This document shows, piece after piece, positions 27,150 through 35,774 of a stretch of 64,000 nt of DNA. This stretch comes from Candidatus Avelusimicrobium intestinale. GTDB lineage: Bacteria; Elusimicrobiota; Elusimicrobia; Elusimicrobiales; Elusimicrobiaceae. Positions within the stretch are counted from its first letter, which is position 1, and every line of letters starts with the position of its first letter. A model generated the notes under the pieces. That model was not told the origin of the DNA and ran no database searches. It saw only the letters and a list, made by a program, of their open reading frames with translations. A program made the position numbers and the translations under genes. The stretch lies in contig CACWYV010000004.1 of assembly GCA_902765225.1 (NCBI GenBank), positions 173,411 to 237,410 on the forward strand, in the 5' to 3' direction.

Positions 27150-27551
27150 CTAAAAACTGGAGGAGCGGTAGGCAAAGTCGCGCACTTTGTTCTGTTCATC
27201 AAATTTGATGATGATGGTTAAGGTACGTTGGGAGGAACGTGCCGAAGATTTTTGTCCGCCGGCTCCGAATAAGAGTAGCCACACCCCCTGGGAAGAAGCA
27301 CTGGTATCCACCTGGGAAGAAACCCGGTCATACACCCACGTTTCGCGCCGTTGGTCGTCGGTCGTAATCATATTGGGACTGCCCAATATTTCTACCACTT
27401 CCGCCGAGGACATTCCCACTTTAATTTCCCGTTGAGCTTTGGCAACCGTCATTTGTTCATCGGCGGCCAACGTCCGGTCCGCACTGGCACAACCGGCCAA
27501 TACACCCATCCCCAGTACAACAAGTAAACCTAATTTTGTGATTTGTTTCAT
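27150..27551 (-). CDS. SmpA/OmlA (BamE-like) lipoprotein
   Basis: 133 residues. Lipobox VLAGC. The mature part shows the SmpA/OmlA pattern: VGMSSAEVVEILGSPNMITT, then ETWVYDRV. In proteobacteria BamE belongs to the outer-membrane protein assembly complex, but this fold is also used by unrelated lipoproteins, so the role is tentative. The ATG at 27551 (AGGAG upstream) is chosen over an upstream in-frame start lacking a ribosome site. First gene of a lipoprotein operon. Confidence 0.8.
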   Translation of the reverse strand: MKQITKLGLLVVLGMGVLAGCASADRTLAADEQMTVAKAQREIKVGMSSAEVVEILGSPNMITTDDQRRETWVYDRVSSQVDTSASSQGVWLLLFGAGGQKSSARSSQRTLTIIIKFDEQNKVRDFAYRSSSF

Positions 27552-27687
27552 TTGCACGCTCCTATTAAGCAAGTTACTAGAAACACTATAACAAAAAAGA
27601 CGTACGGCGTAAAGCCCCCTGTATTCCAATTTCAGCTTACTTTTTTACGTTTGCCCTCCCTTCCTAAACTGCTATAATATAATGTCT

Positions 27688-28983
27688 ATGAAACAAACTC
27701 CTTCTCCCCATAGTTGGGCCTTGTTACCGTTGGGTGTGTTTTTAGTGGCGTATGCGGCTGTTTCCGTAGCGGCGGGCGATTTTTACAAAATGCCGATTAC
27801 GGTGGCGTTTGTGTTGGCCTCCATGGTAGCCATTATGCAAACGGCCGGGCCGACCCTGTCGGCACGCGTGGAACGGTTTTGCCAAGGTGCGGCCAATCCC
27901 AATATTTTGATGATGGTGATGATTTTTATCCTGGCGGGCGGATTTGCGCAAACGGCTAAAGCCGCCGGAGCCGTGGAAGCCGCAGTCAATTTAACATTGG
28001 CGCTCTTGCCCGGGAATATGTTAGCGGCGGGGCTTTTCTTGGCGGCATGCGTGGTATCGGTGGCGATAGGGACTTCGGTGGGAACGATCGTTGCGCTGAC
28101 GCCGGTAGCCGCAGGACTGGCCGCCCAGACGGGATTATCTGCCGCGCTGATGGGAGCCGTAGTCATCAGCGGGGCCATGTTCGGGGATAATTTATCGGTC
28201 ATTTCCGATACGACTATCGTAGCCACACGCACACAAGGTTGTAAAATGGCCGACAAACTCAAAACCAATTTTCGCCTGGTTATGCCGCTAGCCATTCTGA
28301 CAACTCTTCTCTATATTTTTGCCGGAAGCGGGGCCGTACAAACGGTAACCCCGCAACCGGTCAATTGGCTTAAAGTACTCCCTTATCTGGCCGTATTGGT
28401 TGCCGCCATACGGGGCGTACACGTCATGGTTGTATTAACGGGCGGAACGATATTGTGCGGCGTAGTAGGACTATTAGACGGCTCGTTTAACGGATGGGGT
28501 TGGATTAATTCCGTGGGTACCGGTATCAATTCCATGGGAGAGTTGATTATTGTTACTTTGTTGGCCGGAGGCATGTTGGAACTTATGCGTATAAACGGCG
28601 GCCTGGCGTGGATCGTACAAAAATCTACTTCGCACCTGCGCGACCGCAAAGGAGCCGAACTGGGCTTGGCTACTGTAGTGAGTTTGGCCAATGTCTGCAC
28701 CGCCAATAACACCATTGCCCTGATCATGGCCGGACCCATTGCCAAAGAAATTGCCCAAAAATTTAATATCGCTCCCAATCGGGCGGCCAGTTTATTAGAT
28801 ATTTTTTCGTGTGTAACGCAAGGAATTTTGCCTTACGGGGCGCAACTGTTAATGGCCGCCAGTTTATCCGGCGTGCCCCCTTTGCAAATGATGAAATATT
28901 TGTATTATCCGTATTTGTTGGGCCTAGGTGCCCTGGCGGCTATTTGGTGGAATTTGCCACGCTATAAAACCGCAACGACTTAG
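27688..28983 (+). CDS. nhaC: NhaC-family Na+/H+ antiporter
   Basis: 431 residues, about 11 hydrophobic segments. The NhaC/ArsB-superfamily core is seen in AIGTSVGTIVALTPVAAG and the signature GAMFGDNLSVISDTTIVATR (about residues 168-187), followed by a second half with NVCTANNTIALIMAGPIA. It exchanges cytoplasmic Na+ for protons or a related solute. The ATG at 27688 lies 4 nt after the second of two overlapping TATAAT boxes (27673-27683); an ATG at 27682 lies inside the -10 and is unlikely. Confidence 0.9.
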   Translation: MKQTPSPHSWALLPLGVFLVAYAAVSVAAGDFYKMPITVAFVLASMVAIMQTAGPTLSARVERFCQGAANPNILMMVMIFILAGGFAQTAKAAGAVEAAVNLTLALLPGNMLAAGLFLAACVVSVAIGTSVGTIVALTPVAAGLAAQTGLSAALMGAVVISGAMFGDNLSVISDTTIVATRTQGCKMADKLKTNFRLVMPLAILTTLLYIFAGSGAVQTVTPQPVNWLKVLPYLAVLVAAIRGVHVMVVLTGGTILCGVVGLLDGSFNGWGWINSVGTGINSMGELIIVTLLAGGMLELMRINGGLAWIVQKSTSHLRDRKGAELGLATVVSLANVCTANNTIALIMAGPIAKEIAQKFNIAPNRAASLLDIFSCVTQGILPYGAQLLMAASLSGVPPLQMMKYLYYPYLLGLGALAAIWWNLPRYKTATT

Positions 28984-29054
28984 GCGAGGTTTCTGCAAGA
29001 TACCGTGAAATTTGATAAAATAGAGGAAGGATTTTTACTGAAAATACAATTTAC

Positions 29055-29126
29055 GCGCTCGTAGTTCAATGGATAGAGCGTCAGCCTCCGAAGCTGGAAA
29101 TGTGGGTTCGACTCCCGCCGAGCGCA
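29055..29126 (+). tRNA. tRNA-Arg (anticodon CCG)
   Basis: Acceptor GCGCTCG/CGAGCGC, D-arm with TTCAATGGATAGAG, anticodon loop CTCCGAA (anticodon 29088-29090), T-arm GTGGGTTCGACTCCCGC, discriminator A; CCA not encoded. A 23-bp stretch from its T-arm into the flank (29113-29135) is repeated perfectly at 30646-30668. Confidence 0.95.
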
Positions 29127-29131
29127 AATTT

Positions 29132-29158
29132 AAAACCCCCGCCTGGTGCGGGGTTTTT
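29132..29158 (+). terminator. Terminator after tRNA-Arg
   Basis: CCCCGC-CTGGT-GCGGGG stem with an upstream A-run and TTTTT. Confidence 0.85.
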
Positions 29159-29165
29159 AATTTTA

Positions 29166-29335
29166 TGCGAGAGCACACCCCCTGCGGGGTGTGCGTGCGG
29201 GAGGCGAAGGCCGGAGCCTTATGCGAGTTTGAGTTCTCGCACAGCGAGAACGAAAGGCGAGCATGGCGAGGCGGGGCCGCGAGCGCCGCGCGTCAGCAAG
29301 GCGACTTGTGGCCGACGACCGAAACCGAGCGCAAA
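29166..29335 (+). repeat. Structured element, copy 3 (tRNA-Arg locus)
   Basis: Homologue of the elements at the tRNA-Pro locus. First hairpin GCACACCCC-CTGC-GGGGTGTGC (29173-29194), identical 12-mer GAAGGCCGGAGC (29206-29217), GTTTGAG (29227-29233), hairpin TTCTCGC/GCGAGAA, GAAAGGC (29252-29258), GCGAGGC (29266-29272), then GGCC-flanked stems. It ends in CCGAGCGCAAA (29325-29335), an 11-bp copy of the tRNA-Arg 3' end. Confidence 0.85.
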
Positions 29336-29344
29336 ATTTTAAGG

Positions 29345-29383
29345 TACCGTCTAAATTAGTGATCTCCAGACGGTATTTCTTAT
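29345..29383 (+). terminator. Terminator-like hairpin before ankyrin gene
   Basis: TACCGTCT / AGACGGTA 8-bp stem followed by TTTCTT. The remaining 130 bp up to the ankyrin gene hold AT-rich promoter-like sequence but nothing decisive. Confidence 0.5.
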
Positions 29384-29514
29384 GTAAAAGCCTCCCAAAA
29401 CTGCAGATGTCTTTTTGTAACGTAGCCACACTGATTTTAACTGAAATACACCCAAAATGTAGGTAATATAAATTTTGTAATATATAGATTATTATCCAAT
29501 TAGGAGGCACATTT

Positions 29515-30579
29515 ATGAAACGAAATTGGTTAGGGGTATTTTTGGTAATGAGCACATTATTGCTAGTTGGTTGCAATAACAGGATACAGCCCTCGCTGCT
29601 AGAAGCTTGTATTAAAGGAGAAAGTAAGATCGTTGAAAAAATGATTGCCCGGGGAACTAACGTAAATGAAGCGGGATACTTAAATAATTGTTTAATAAAC
29701 AAGAGTATGCCCGAAAATCCACGATTTGCCTTTTACTATGCATACGGAGGAGTTACGCCTCTAATGGCAGCTAGCATGGGTGGTAACGGGGAAATTATTC
29801 GTGTGCTTTTAAAAGCTGGGGCAAATGTAAATGCTGTTTCAAAAGGGAATGGAACAGCTCTAATGGCAGCTAGTTATCAAGGTTTTGATGAAATAGTAAA
29901 AGATTTGATTGGTGCTGGAGCTAATGTAAACGAAGCCACATACGACGGGTGGACTGCGTTAATGAGTGCAAGTAGCGGAGGTAAAGCCGATATTGTCAAA
30001 ATTCTTTTGGATGCCGGAGCTAAAGTAAATATTTCTAATGAGAACGGTAAAACAGCACTCTTTGTGGCAAGCTATAAAGGACATACGGACGTTGTGAGAG
30101 CATTGCTTGCCAGAGGAGCCGACGTAAATGCGAAAGAGTTTGGCTATTGGACTGCCGTGGCAGAAGCTAGTAAATATGGGAGAACAGATACAGTCAAAGC
30201 ACTTGTTGAAGCAGGGGCGGATGTTAATATCTCTCAGCCGCAAACCGGTTGGAATGCTCTACTAGCTGCAAGCAAATCTGGTTACACGGATATTGTAAAA
30301 ATCTTGTTGGCTGCAGGTGCCAATGTAAATGCGGTTAGCAGTATAGGACTAGCTCGTGAAAAACAATATAAGGGAGAGAAAGTTACTTTTGTTCCCCAAG
30401 CTTCAAATACGAGTTCGTTAATGCAAGCCAGTTATGCTGGGCATATTGAAATAGTCAAACTTCTTATTGCAGCAAATGCTGATGTAAACAAAATCAATGC
30501 GTTGGGAGAAACTGCTTTGAGTGTGGCAAAAACTGAAGAAATCAAAGAATTACTTAAACAGGCAGGAGCCCAAAAATAA
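29515..30579 (+). CDS. Ankyrin-repeat lipoprotein in a tRNA-Arg-flanked cassette
   Basis: 354 residues. Signal peptide with lipobox LLLVGC (Cys about residue 19), then about eight ankyrin repeats filling the rest (recurring GANVN, TALMAAS, DIVKILLDAGA). Probably an envelope-anchored protein-binding scaffold. TAGGAGG precedes the ATG. The gene is visibly richer in A/T codons than its neighbours and lies between a tRNA-Arg 3'-end fragment (29325-29335) and a perfect 23-bp copy (30646-30668), both signs of acquisition. Ankyrin repeats give no specific partner. Confidence 0.9.
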   Translation: MKRNWLGVFLVMSTLLLVGCNNRIQPSLLEACIKGESKIVEKMIARGTNVNEAGYLNNCLINKSMPENPRFAFYYAYGGVTPLMAASMGGNGEIIRVLLKAGANVNAVSKGNGTALMAASYQGFDEIVKDLIGAGANVNEATYDGWTALMSASSGGKADIVKILLDAGAKVNISNENGKTALFVASYKGHTDVVRALLARGADVNAKEFGYWTAVAEASKYGRTDTVKALVEAGADVNISQPQTGWNALLAASKSGYTDIVKILLAAGANVNAVSSIGLAREKQYKGEKVTFVPQASNTSSLMQASYAGHIEIVKLLIAANADVNKINALGETALSVAKTEEIKELLKQAGAQK

Positions 30580-30609
30580 ACCTCGCCTCAAATCCATTTG
30601 AACATAGAG

Positions 30610-30633
30610 GGCCTACTTCGGTAGGCCTTCTTT
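30610..30633 (+). terminator. Terminator of ankyrin lipoprotein gene
   Basis: GGCCTAC TTCG GTAGGCC stem and a TTCTTTGTT tail. Confidence 0.9.
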
Positions 30634-30645
30634 GTTGTGGCAATT

Positions 30646-30668
30646 TCCCGCCGAGCGCAAATTTAAAA
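30646..30668 (+). repeat. tRNA-Arg 3'-end direct repeat (attR-like)
   Basis: A perfect 23-bp copy of 29113-29135 (from TCCCGCCGAGCGCAAATTTA through AAA), 1533 bp downstream of the tRNA copy. It is followed, as at the tRNA, by a terminator hairpin and TTTTTAATT. Confidence 0.95.
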
Positions 30669-30690
30669 ACCGCCTTCATAGGCGGTTTTT
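30665..30690. terminator. Bidirectional terminator
   Basis: AAAAACCGCC TTCATA GGCGGTTTTT; it also ends the minus-strand gene at 30689. Confidence 0.85.
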
Positions 30691-31417
30691 AATTCATATC
30701 CGGAAGGGGTAAACGGCTTGGCTCCCCCCACTCCAACCCCCACATGGAGGCCCAGAAAATAGCCTCCTGAAAAGTACGCTCTATAAATGTTTCATCATAC
30801 TCTATCATTCCCTGCGTACGGCTTAATTCATTGGCCCGGTTAAAATAATCCTGCAATATACCTTTAATTCCTTCCCGTTGGTATAACGACAACTGCCTTA
30901 CCGGATTATGAAAAACAGCCCCAAATTCACTCTCGTTATGCAACGGATGAAATGCCGCCGGAGAATTGCGTACGAAATCTTCAAAGGTTAATCCATTATC
31001 TGTACGGCGCCGATTTTTATACAGCCATTTTAATGTGCTTTTTGTGATAATGTGATGAACCCCGTTATATCCCTGGCTGGCATTGATATGCTTCCAAAAT
31101 GTTTCGTTTCTCATACTTTGTGAAATGGTCCGCAAATAGTTATACCCCCCGCTAATTTGCAGAGGGTTGGTTTGTTCTTGTTTAATTAAAGATTGCAAAA
31201 TAACCCGGTCCGGGAAATACACCACCTCTATCCGTTTGGTTTGAGCTGCCATCGCCCGATAGGCCATGTCCGAGCAGCCGGGCAACGCAATAGTGGTGCG
31301 GGCTATCTTAATGGGTTTTGTTCCGCGGGCCACACGCACAACGGAATAAATATTCTGGCTAAAGGAATTAATTGAAAAAAATAAGACAATAAGTAAAAGT
31401 AGTTTTTTCTTTAACAT
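30689..31417 (-). CDS. Exported protein with HH...N...H nuclease-like motif
   Basis: 242 residues with a signal peptide (MLKKKLLLLIVLFFSINSFS). After about 100 unassigned residues comes GVHHIITKSTLKWL (His121-His122), then RNSPAAFHPLHNESEF (Asn151, His157, His160). This arrangement resembles HNH/endonuclease VII-type toxin nucleases (HH...N...H). I have not proved membership. No immunity gene is evident. It lies 23 nt after the receiver-domain gene, so they are probably co-transcribed. There is no clear Shine-Dalgarno at the ATG. Confidence 0.5.
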   Translation of the reverse strand: MLKKKLLLLIVLFFSINSFSQNIYSVVRVARGTKPIKIARTTIALPGCSDMAYRAMAAQTKRIEVVYFPDRVILQSLIKQEQTNPLQISGGYNYLRTISQSMRNETFWKHINASQGYNGVHHIITKSTLKWLYKNRRRTDNGLTFEDFVRNSPAAFHPLHNESEFGAVFHNPVRQLSLYQREGIKGILQDYFNRANELSRTQGMIEYDETFIERTFQEAIFWASMWGLEWGEPSRLPLPDMN

Positions 31418-31440
31418 AAAAATCGGTCAAACAGGCAAAC

Positions 31441-32760
31441 TTACTTCTTGCCCGGGAACGCCCTACCGGTAGCCACGATATTACTGGCAAAATTAAACGC
31501 CGCCTGCGGTCCTTGACTAATCTCTATCCGGCCGCGCATACCATACTTAAACCACCAACTTGGCATCCCGTTCGCATAGGCCAAAACAACAACCGGGAAA
31601 TTATACTGCTGCTCCTTCGGAGGAATATTTGCCTTCAGTTCCATAAAATATCTCTCGGTAACATACATGGAAATAATTGTTCCCAATCCTTGCGGCATAT
31701 GATAATCCGTCATCACAATATCGTATTTCCCCGGATTTTGCTGTAATTTGGCAATGGCTTCTTCGCCCCCAAAAGCAACATCCAATGTTATGCGCTCATC
31801 CTGCGCGGCAAATTCTTGAAACGGTGTCATCAAGTGCGGTAAGTCATTCACCATCAAAATCCGCAAGTGAGTAATATTTTCATTCCACGGTTCGGTATAT
31901 TTGTCATATACAAAATTTTCTTCTATAAAATCCGGTTGTGTGCGGGCCCAGTTTTCCGTTTCTAACGACACGCTTCTACCTACAAAATCTTCAGGTAAAT
32001 TACTTTGACCTTCTATCTGACGTGCTTTTTGGCGCAGTTCTTGTGTTGTTAGCGGTGGCAAATCCCCGGACGGTGGAACCTCTTTCAACGGAAAATATTG
32101 GTTTATTAGATCGGCCACCGTTTTCTGCTTGGAACTGGCTTGTGCCTGATGGACGGTAGTTATCCAGGATTCCAATTCACTGCGCGACATACTGTTCCAA
32201 TGATGCGGCAAAATTCCCTCTGCTTGGGCTTGCAAAACAAGCGATTCAAAAGGAACGAGGTATGTATCTTCTGTAGACGATTTTCTTAGATCGGGTTTCC
32301 AGCTCAAATCAGCGGCACGGCGGTAAGGATCCCCCAATGCCCTAGGCCCCAGAGTTCCCCCTTCGTTGCCTAATTGATGAAAAAATCGGATTACATCACT
32401 TGGATCTGCCGGGATACTTGGCAACGACTGGGGCGGCGTGGGTATTTTGGGTGCTTGTACTCGCGACGATGCGGGAGACGGAAATTCGGGTACTTGAGCC
32501 GTTTGCTCCCGAGTAATGGGCGCGGCAACCGGTGGATTTACCGTGGAAGTGGGTTTTACCGGCGGTTTGGGATATTTCGGGAAAAATTTAACCGGATATT
32601 TTGGGGGAATCCCATTATTGACAACTTGTTTCACAATTTTACGTTCTGCCCCGACAACCGCTCGGGCCGCTTGCACCGCCCCTTTTTCAAATTGAGCATA
32701 CGAAATTCCTTCTCCTAACAAAAAACAACAGATCCCGAATCCAATCCCTAACCATTTCAT
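31441..32760 (-). CDS. Exported protein with C-terminal receiver (CheY-like) domain
   Basis: 439 residues: signal peptide (MKWLGIGFGICCFLLGEGIS, cleaved near YAQ), a Pro-rich linker (about 50-115), an unassigned middle, and a C-terminal ~125 residues with receiver-domain pattern. Seen: LRILMVNDLPHLM (strand 1 with one acidic residue kept), DVAFGGEEAIAKLQ, then DIVMTDYHMPQG, whose Asp matches the phospho-acceptor, and FPVVVLAY for strand 4. The conserved Thr and Lys are not evident. Receiver domains normally act in the cytoplasm, so a signal peptide is odd. AAGGAG lies 7 nt before the start, and a GGTCTTTTGGCC operator-like site sits about 75 nt upstream. Confidence 0.65.
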   Translation of the reverse strand: MKWLGIGFGICCFLLGEGISYAQFEKGAVQAARAVVGAERKIVKQVVNNGIPPKYPVKFFPKYPKPPVKPTSTVNPPVAAPITREQTAQVPEFPSPASSRVQAPKIPTPPQSLPSIPADPSDVIRFFHQLGNEGGTLGPRALGDPYRRAADLSWKPDLRKSSTEDTYLVPFESLVLQAQAEGILPHHWNSMSRSELESWITTVHQAQASSKQKTVADLINQYFPLKEVPPSGDLPPLTTQELRQKARQIEGQSNLPEDFVGRSVSLETENWARTQPDFIEENFVYDKYTEPWNENITHLRILMVNDLPHLMTPFQEFAAQDERITLDVAFGGEEAIAKLQQNPGKYDIVMTDYHMPQGLGTIISMYVTERYFMELKANIPPKEQQYNFPVVVLAYANGMPSWWFKYGMRGRIEISQGPQAAFNFASNIVATGRAFPGKK

Positions 32761-32834
32761 AATAATACTCCTTGCAGGTATCGTATACCGGCAACATCTT
32801 CTATTCTAACTATAATAAACAATTAATGTTCGCA

Positions 32835-32860
32835 CAAGGGCCAAAAGACCTATATCCTTC
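32835..32860 (-). promoter_or_regulatory. GGTCTTTTGGCC palindrome-like site
   Basis: GGGCCAAAAGACC (plus strand) followed by a GACCTA...TAGGTC inverted repeat, about 75 nt upstream of the receiver-domain gene. On the minus strand it is followed by TTGTGC-N17-TATAGT, a possible promoter. Matches 5473-5527. Confidence 0.5.
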
Positions 32861-32895
32861 TAGGTCCTCTGTCACCCGACACGGGTTACTATTAC

Positions 32896-34446
32896 TCATT
32901 TAACGTCGGAAAGGAAATGGCACCCTATACTGCGTTTATTTTGCAAGGCCGCATAGGTAATAAGCAGGGCCGTTTTTGTACCGTTACGCAAGTCTAACAA
33001 TTCTTGGCACAACGCCGTAGACTTATAAAAAGCACTAATTTCATTTTGTAAATGGCGCAGAATTTTTTCGGCCCGGCTCAAATGCGTAGCACTACGGATT
33101 AAACCCACGTAGTTCCACATGGTACTGCGTAGCGTAGATAAATCTTGTTTGATTAAATTCAAATCCGGCTTCTCCGTCGGTATAATCCAATCTTTGGGCG
33201 TGGGGATACGGAATTCTTGTCCGGCAATATCGGCTGCATCCGCCCGGGCACACAAATAACCCATGGCTACTGCTTCCAATAGCGACGTGCTGGCCAAGCG
33301 GTTGGCGCCGTGATAACCGGTACAGGCGGTCTCCCCTATGGCATTTAACCGAAGGATATTCGTACGTCCTTGCGGGGTGGCATAAACTCCCCCGCAAAAA
33401 TAATGGGCCGCCGGTACCACGGGAACAGGATGTTTCGTAATATCAAAGCCTTCTTCCAAACATTTGTGATAAATGGCCGGAAAACGCTCCCGCGTCTCTT
33501 TGGCAGGCCGGTGGGAAATATCCAAATACACGCAATCGTGCAACGTGTGCAAACGTTCTTGTTCAATGGCACGCGCCACAATATCGCGCGGAGCCAGATC
33601 TTTCAGCGGGTGATATTTCTCCATAAACGCTTCGCCCGCCGCATTACGCAAAACGGCACCTTCGCCGCGTAGCGCCTCGGACAAGAGAAAACTCTTCCCT
33701 TTGGCAAAAACCGTCGGATGGAACTGGACATATTCCATATTCATCACCCGGGCGCCGACCCGGTACGCCATCGCAATCCCGTGCCCGTATGAATGGGCGG
33801 CGTTGGTCGTGTGGCGGTAAATCTGCCCCACCCCTCCCGTTGCCAAAATTGTTTTTTTGGCAGTTACGGCAAAGACCTCGCCGGTTTTGTTATCCAATAC
33901 ATACGCCCCAAATACCGTCAGCGGCTCATAACGGTCTTTAATTTCGGTTGAACTGTGTGAAAAAGTCAACAAATCAATGGCAGCAGCATACTCCCGCACG
34001 GTCACAAGCGGATTGCGGCTCACAGCTTGTTGCAGGGCAGATAAAAGCGCGTGGCCCGTGGTATCCTTGGAATAAATAATGCGGTTTTTGCGGTGGGCTC
34101 CCTCGCGCGTAAAACGCAGGGCGCGGTGTTCGTCCCTATCAAAATTAACTTGTAAATCGCCTAAAAAGATTTCCTCTACGGCTTTACACCCGGCGGCAGA
34201 CAATTCCCGCACGGCCGCTTCGTTGCATAGGTCGGCCGTTGCCAGGCGCACATCTTCCACCAATTCTTCCAGTTGCAAGTGCGGCTCGTACACAATGCCG
34301 CCTTGGGCCAAATCACTGTTGGCTTGTGCCATTTCTCCGCAGCACAACATAAACACGTGTAGCCCTTTTTTGGCGGCTTCGTGCGCATATACACAACCGG
34401 CCAATCCGGCGCCGATAACTAAACAATCGGTATGGATAATCTTCAT
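32896..34446 (-). CDS. nadB: L-aspartate oxidase
   Basis: 516 residues. FAD enzyme that oxidises L-aspartate to iminoaspartate for de novo NAD synthesis; it can use fumarate as acceptor in anaerobes. N-terminal dinucleotide motif VIGAGLAGCVYAHEAA, then NSDLAQGGI, VQFHPTVF, APRDIVARAI, and the diagnostic GRTNILRLNAIGETACTGYH with GANRLASTSLLEA. nadA and nadC are not in the window. The ATG at 34446 lies 7 nt after TAGAAT (34454-34459), so leaderless initiation is likely. The longer frame upstream has no ribosome site. Confidence 0.95.
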   Translation of the reverse strand: MKIIHTDCLVIGAGLAGCVYAHEAAKKGLHVFMLCCGEMAQANSDLAQGGIVYEPHLQLEELVEDVRLATADLCNEAAVRELSAAGCKAVEEIFLGDLQVNFDRDEHRALRFTREGAHRKNRIIYSKDTTGHALLSALQQAVSRNPLVTVREYAAAIDLLTFSHSSTEIKDRYEPLTVFGAYVLDNKTGEVFAVTAKKTILATGGVGQIYRHTTNAAHSYGHGIAMAYRVGARVMNMEYVQFHPTVFAKGKSFLLSEALRGEGAVLRNAAGEAFMEKYHPLKDLAPRDIVARAIEQERLHTLHDCVYLDISHRPAKETRERFPAIYHKCLEEGFDITKHPVPVVPAAHYFCGGVYATPQGRTNILRLNAIGETACTGYHGANRLASTSLLEAVAMGYLCARADAADIAGQEFRIPTPKDWIIPTEKPDLNLIKQDLSTLRSTMWNYVGLIRSATHLSRAEKILRHLQNEISAFYKSTALCQELLDLRNGTKTALLITYAALQNKRSIGCHFLSDVK

Positions 34447-34524
34447 ACTTATTATTCTACAAAAAAGTCCTCCGGGAAATACACACCGGAGAACTTGGTA
34501 AATCTTGCGCCGGACATCCAACAA

Positions 34525-35112
34525 CTAATCCGTGGGACAGTTATTGCCGTAACTGGCATCACAACACGCTACGTTATTGCAAGTCGTGTATCCTGCCGAA
34601 ATGCAAATATCCCGTCCGCCCTCGTTGTGAAAGCGGCAAACCGGGCGGCCCCGCTGATGCGGACTGGAAGGCAGCACTTCAGAATATGCCCGTACGGTAT
34701 AATCCCCCAGCGCATTCCCTTTCACACGCCGGGCATCTGTGTAACCATTAAAAACAACCACTTCAAAATACGGTGTTTTGATACAATAGCCTTGTTCATC
34801 ATTGGTTGCGTTTACGCACGGACCCCACCGGTTGTCAAAAGCCATATCTAATTTAGTTACATCAGGCCTGTTATCCGGGTCAGTAATAGTCCACTCACTC
34901 CCCATTGTAGACACAATCTCTTCATAGTATCTGTCCACCGATCCCATCATGTTGGAAGCCACGGTCACACCGTCACTAATGCGCGTGCGCTCCACGGCTT
35001 TTCTGTACGACCCCAAGCCCAATGCCGCTAAAATGGTTACAATAATGACCACAGCCATCAATTCCGTTAAGGTAAATCCGGCTTTACTACGCTTCATGCT
35101 AAAAAATCTCAT
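34525..35112 (-). CDS. Type IV pilin-like protein (orphan, Cys-rich)
   Basis: 195 residues. Leader MRFFSMKRSKAG, cleavage before FTLTELMAVVIIVTIL, with Glu5 present. The C-terminal globular part ends in a Cys cluster (CNNVACCDASYGNNC) in addition to earlier cysteines. The ATG at 35112 is chosen because GAGGTGG lies just before it; a downstream ATG at 35097 would give a shorter leader. Divergent from the pilin at 35235, with its own TTGCAA-N16-TATAAT promoter (35144-35171). No assembly genes nearby. Confidence 0.87.
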   Translation of the reverse strand: MRFFSMKRSKAGFTLTELMAVVIIVTILAALGLGSYRKAVERTRISDGVTVASNMMGSVDRYYEEIVSTMGSEWTITDPDNRPDVTKLDMAFDNRWGPCVNATNDEQGYCIKTPYFEVVVFNGYTDARRVKGNALGDYTVRAYSEVLPSSPHQRGRPVCRFHNEGGRDICISAGYTTCNNVACCDASYGNNCPTD

Positions 35113-35186
35113 AGCCACCTCGTTCAAAAAAGTATATACTCTTATTATATTTTTTTTGACGGACTTTGCAAGCCCTAAATAAATAT

Positions 35187-35215
35187 TTGAAAAAAATGAA
35201 GAAAACCGATATACT
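35187..35215 (+). promoter_or_regulatory. Sigma70 promoter of pilin 35235
   Basis: TTGAAA and TATACT separated by 17 nt, 19 nt before the ATG, with AAGGAG between. Confidence 0.75.
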
Positions 35216-35234
35216 AGTAGTAAGGAGTGTTTCT

Positions 35235-35741
35235 ATGAAAAATAAAAAATTGGGTTTTACCTTACTTGAACTGTTGGTGGTCGTTGTCATCATTGCAATT
35301 TTGGCATCTGTTGCCCTGCCGCAGTACCGCCGTTCGGTGGAACGCGCACAGGCCATGGAAGCCTTGATTAACCTGCGTACAATTTTTGATTCGGCCAAAC
35401 GCTTCCGGGCAGCCACTTCCGCCTATCCCACACAACTGCGGGGATTGGATATCTCGTTCTTTGACGCCACAACAGATGCCAGCAGTACATTTGATATTGG
35501 GAAATTTTCCTATACGTTTCATAATACCGCTCTAAACCCGCATATTTCCGCTTGCCGGCTGACAGGCAATTATTGTTTTAATTTTTACTACACCTATACA
35601 CATGACAACACAACCTCCCGTGATGTATTGACCTGTTCGCTCACGGCTTCCGGCAAGTACGACTGGTTGTGCGAAGCCATGGGCACAGATGAGGTAGGTA
35701 CCAACGAATACCTGATGGAGGACAACCAAGAAGATTTATAA
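35235..35741 (+). CDS. Type IV pilin-like protein (orphan)
   Basis: 168 residues. Leader MKNKKLG, cleavage before FTLLELLVVVVIIAIL; Glu5 present. N-helix continues ASVALPQYRRSVERAQAMEA. The C-terminal part has two cysteine pairs (ACRLTGNYC; TCSLTASGKYDWLC), typical of pilin disulfide loops. AAGGAG lies 7 nt before the ATG. Head-to-head with the pilin gene at 34525-35112; the two have clearly different globular domains. Confidence 0.9.
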   Translation: MKNKKLGFTLLELLVVVVIIAILASVALPQYRRSVERAQAMEALINLRTIFDSAKRFRAATSAYPTQLRGLDISFFDATTDASSTFDIGKFSYTFHNTALNPHISACRLTGNYCFNFYYTYTHDNTTSRDVLTCSLTASGKYDWLCEAMGTDEVGTNEYLMEDNQEDL

Positions 35742-35774
35742 TTTAAGCATCGTTGGATAACTAGTATAGAGAAA

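Noticed and set aside
29069..29702. Open frames across tRNA-Arg and the structured element
   Set aside because: They run through the tRNA and GC-rich hairpins and have no recognisable protein features.
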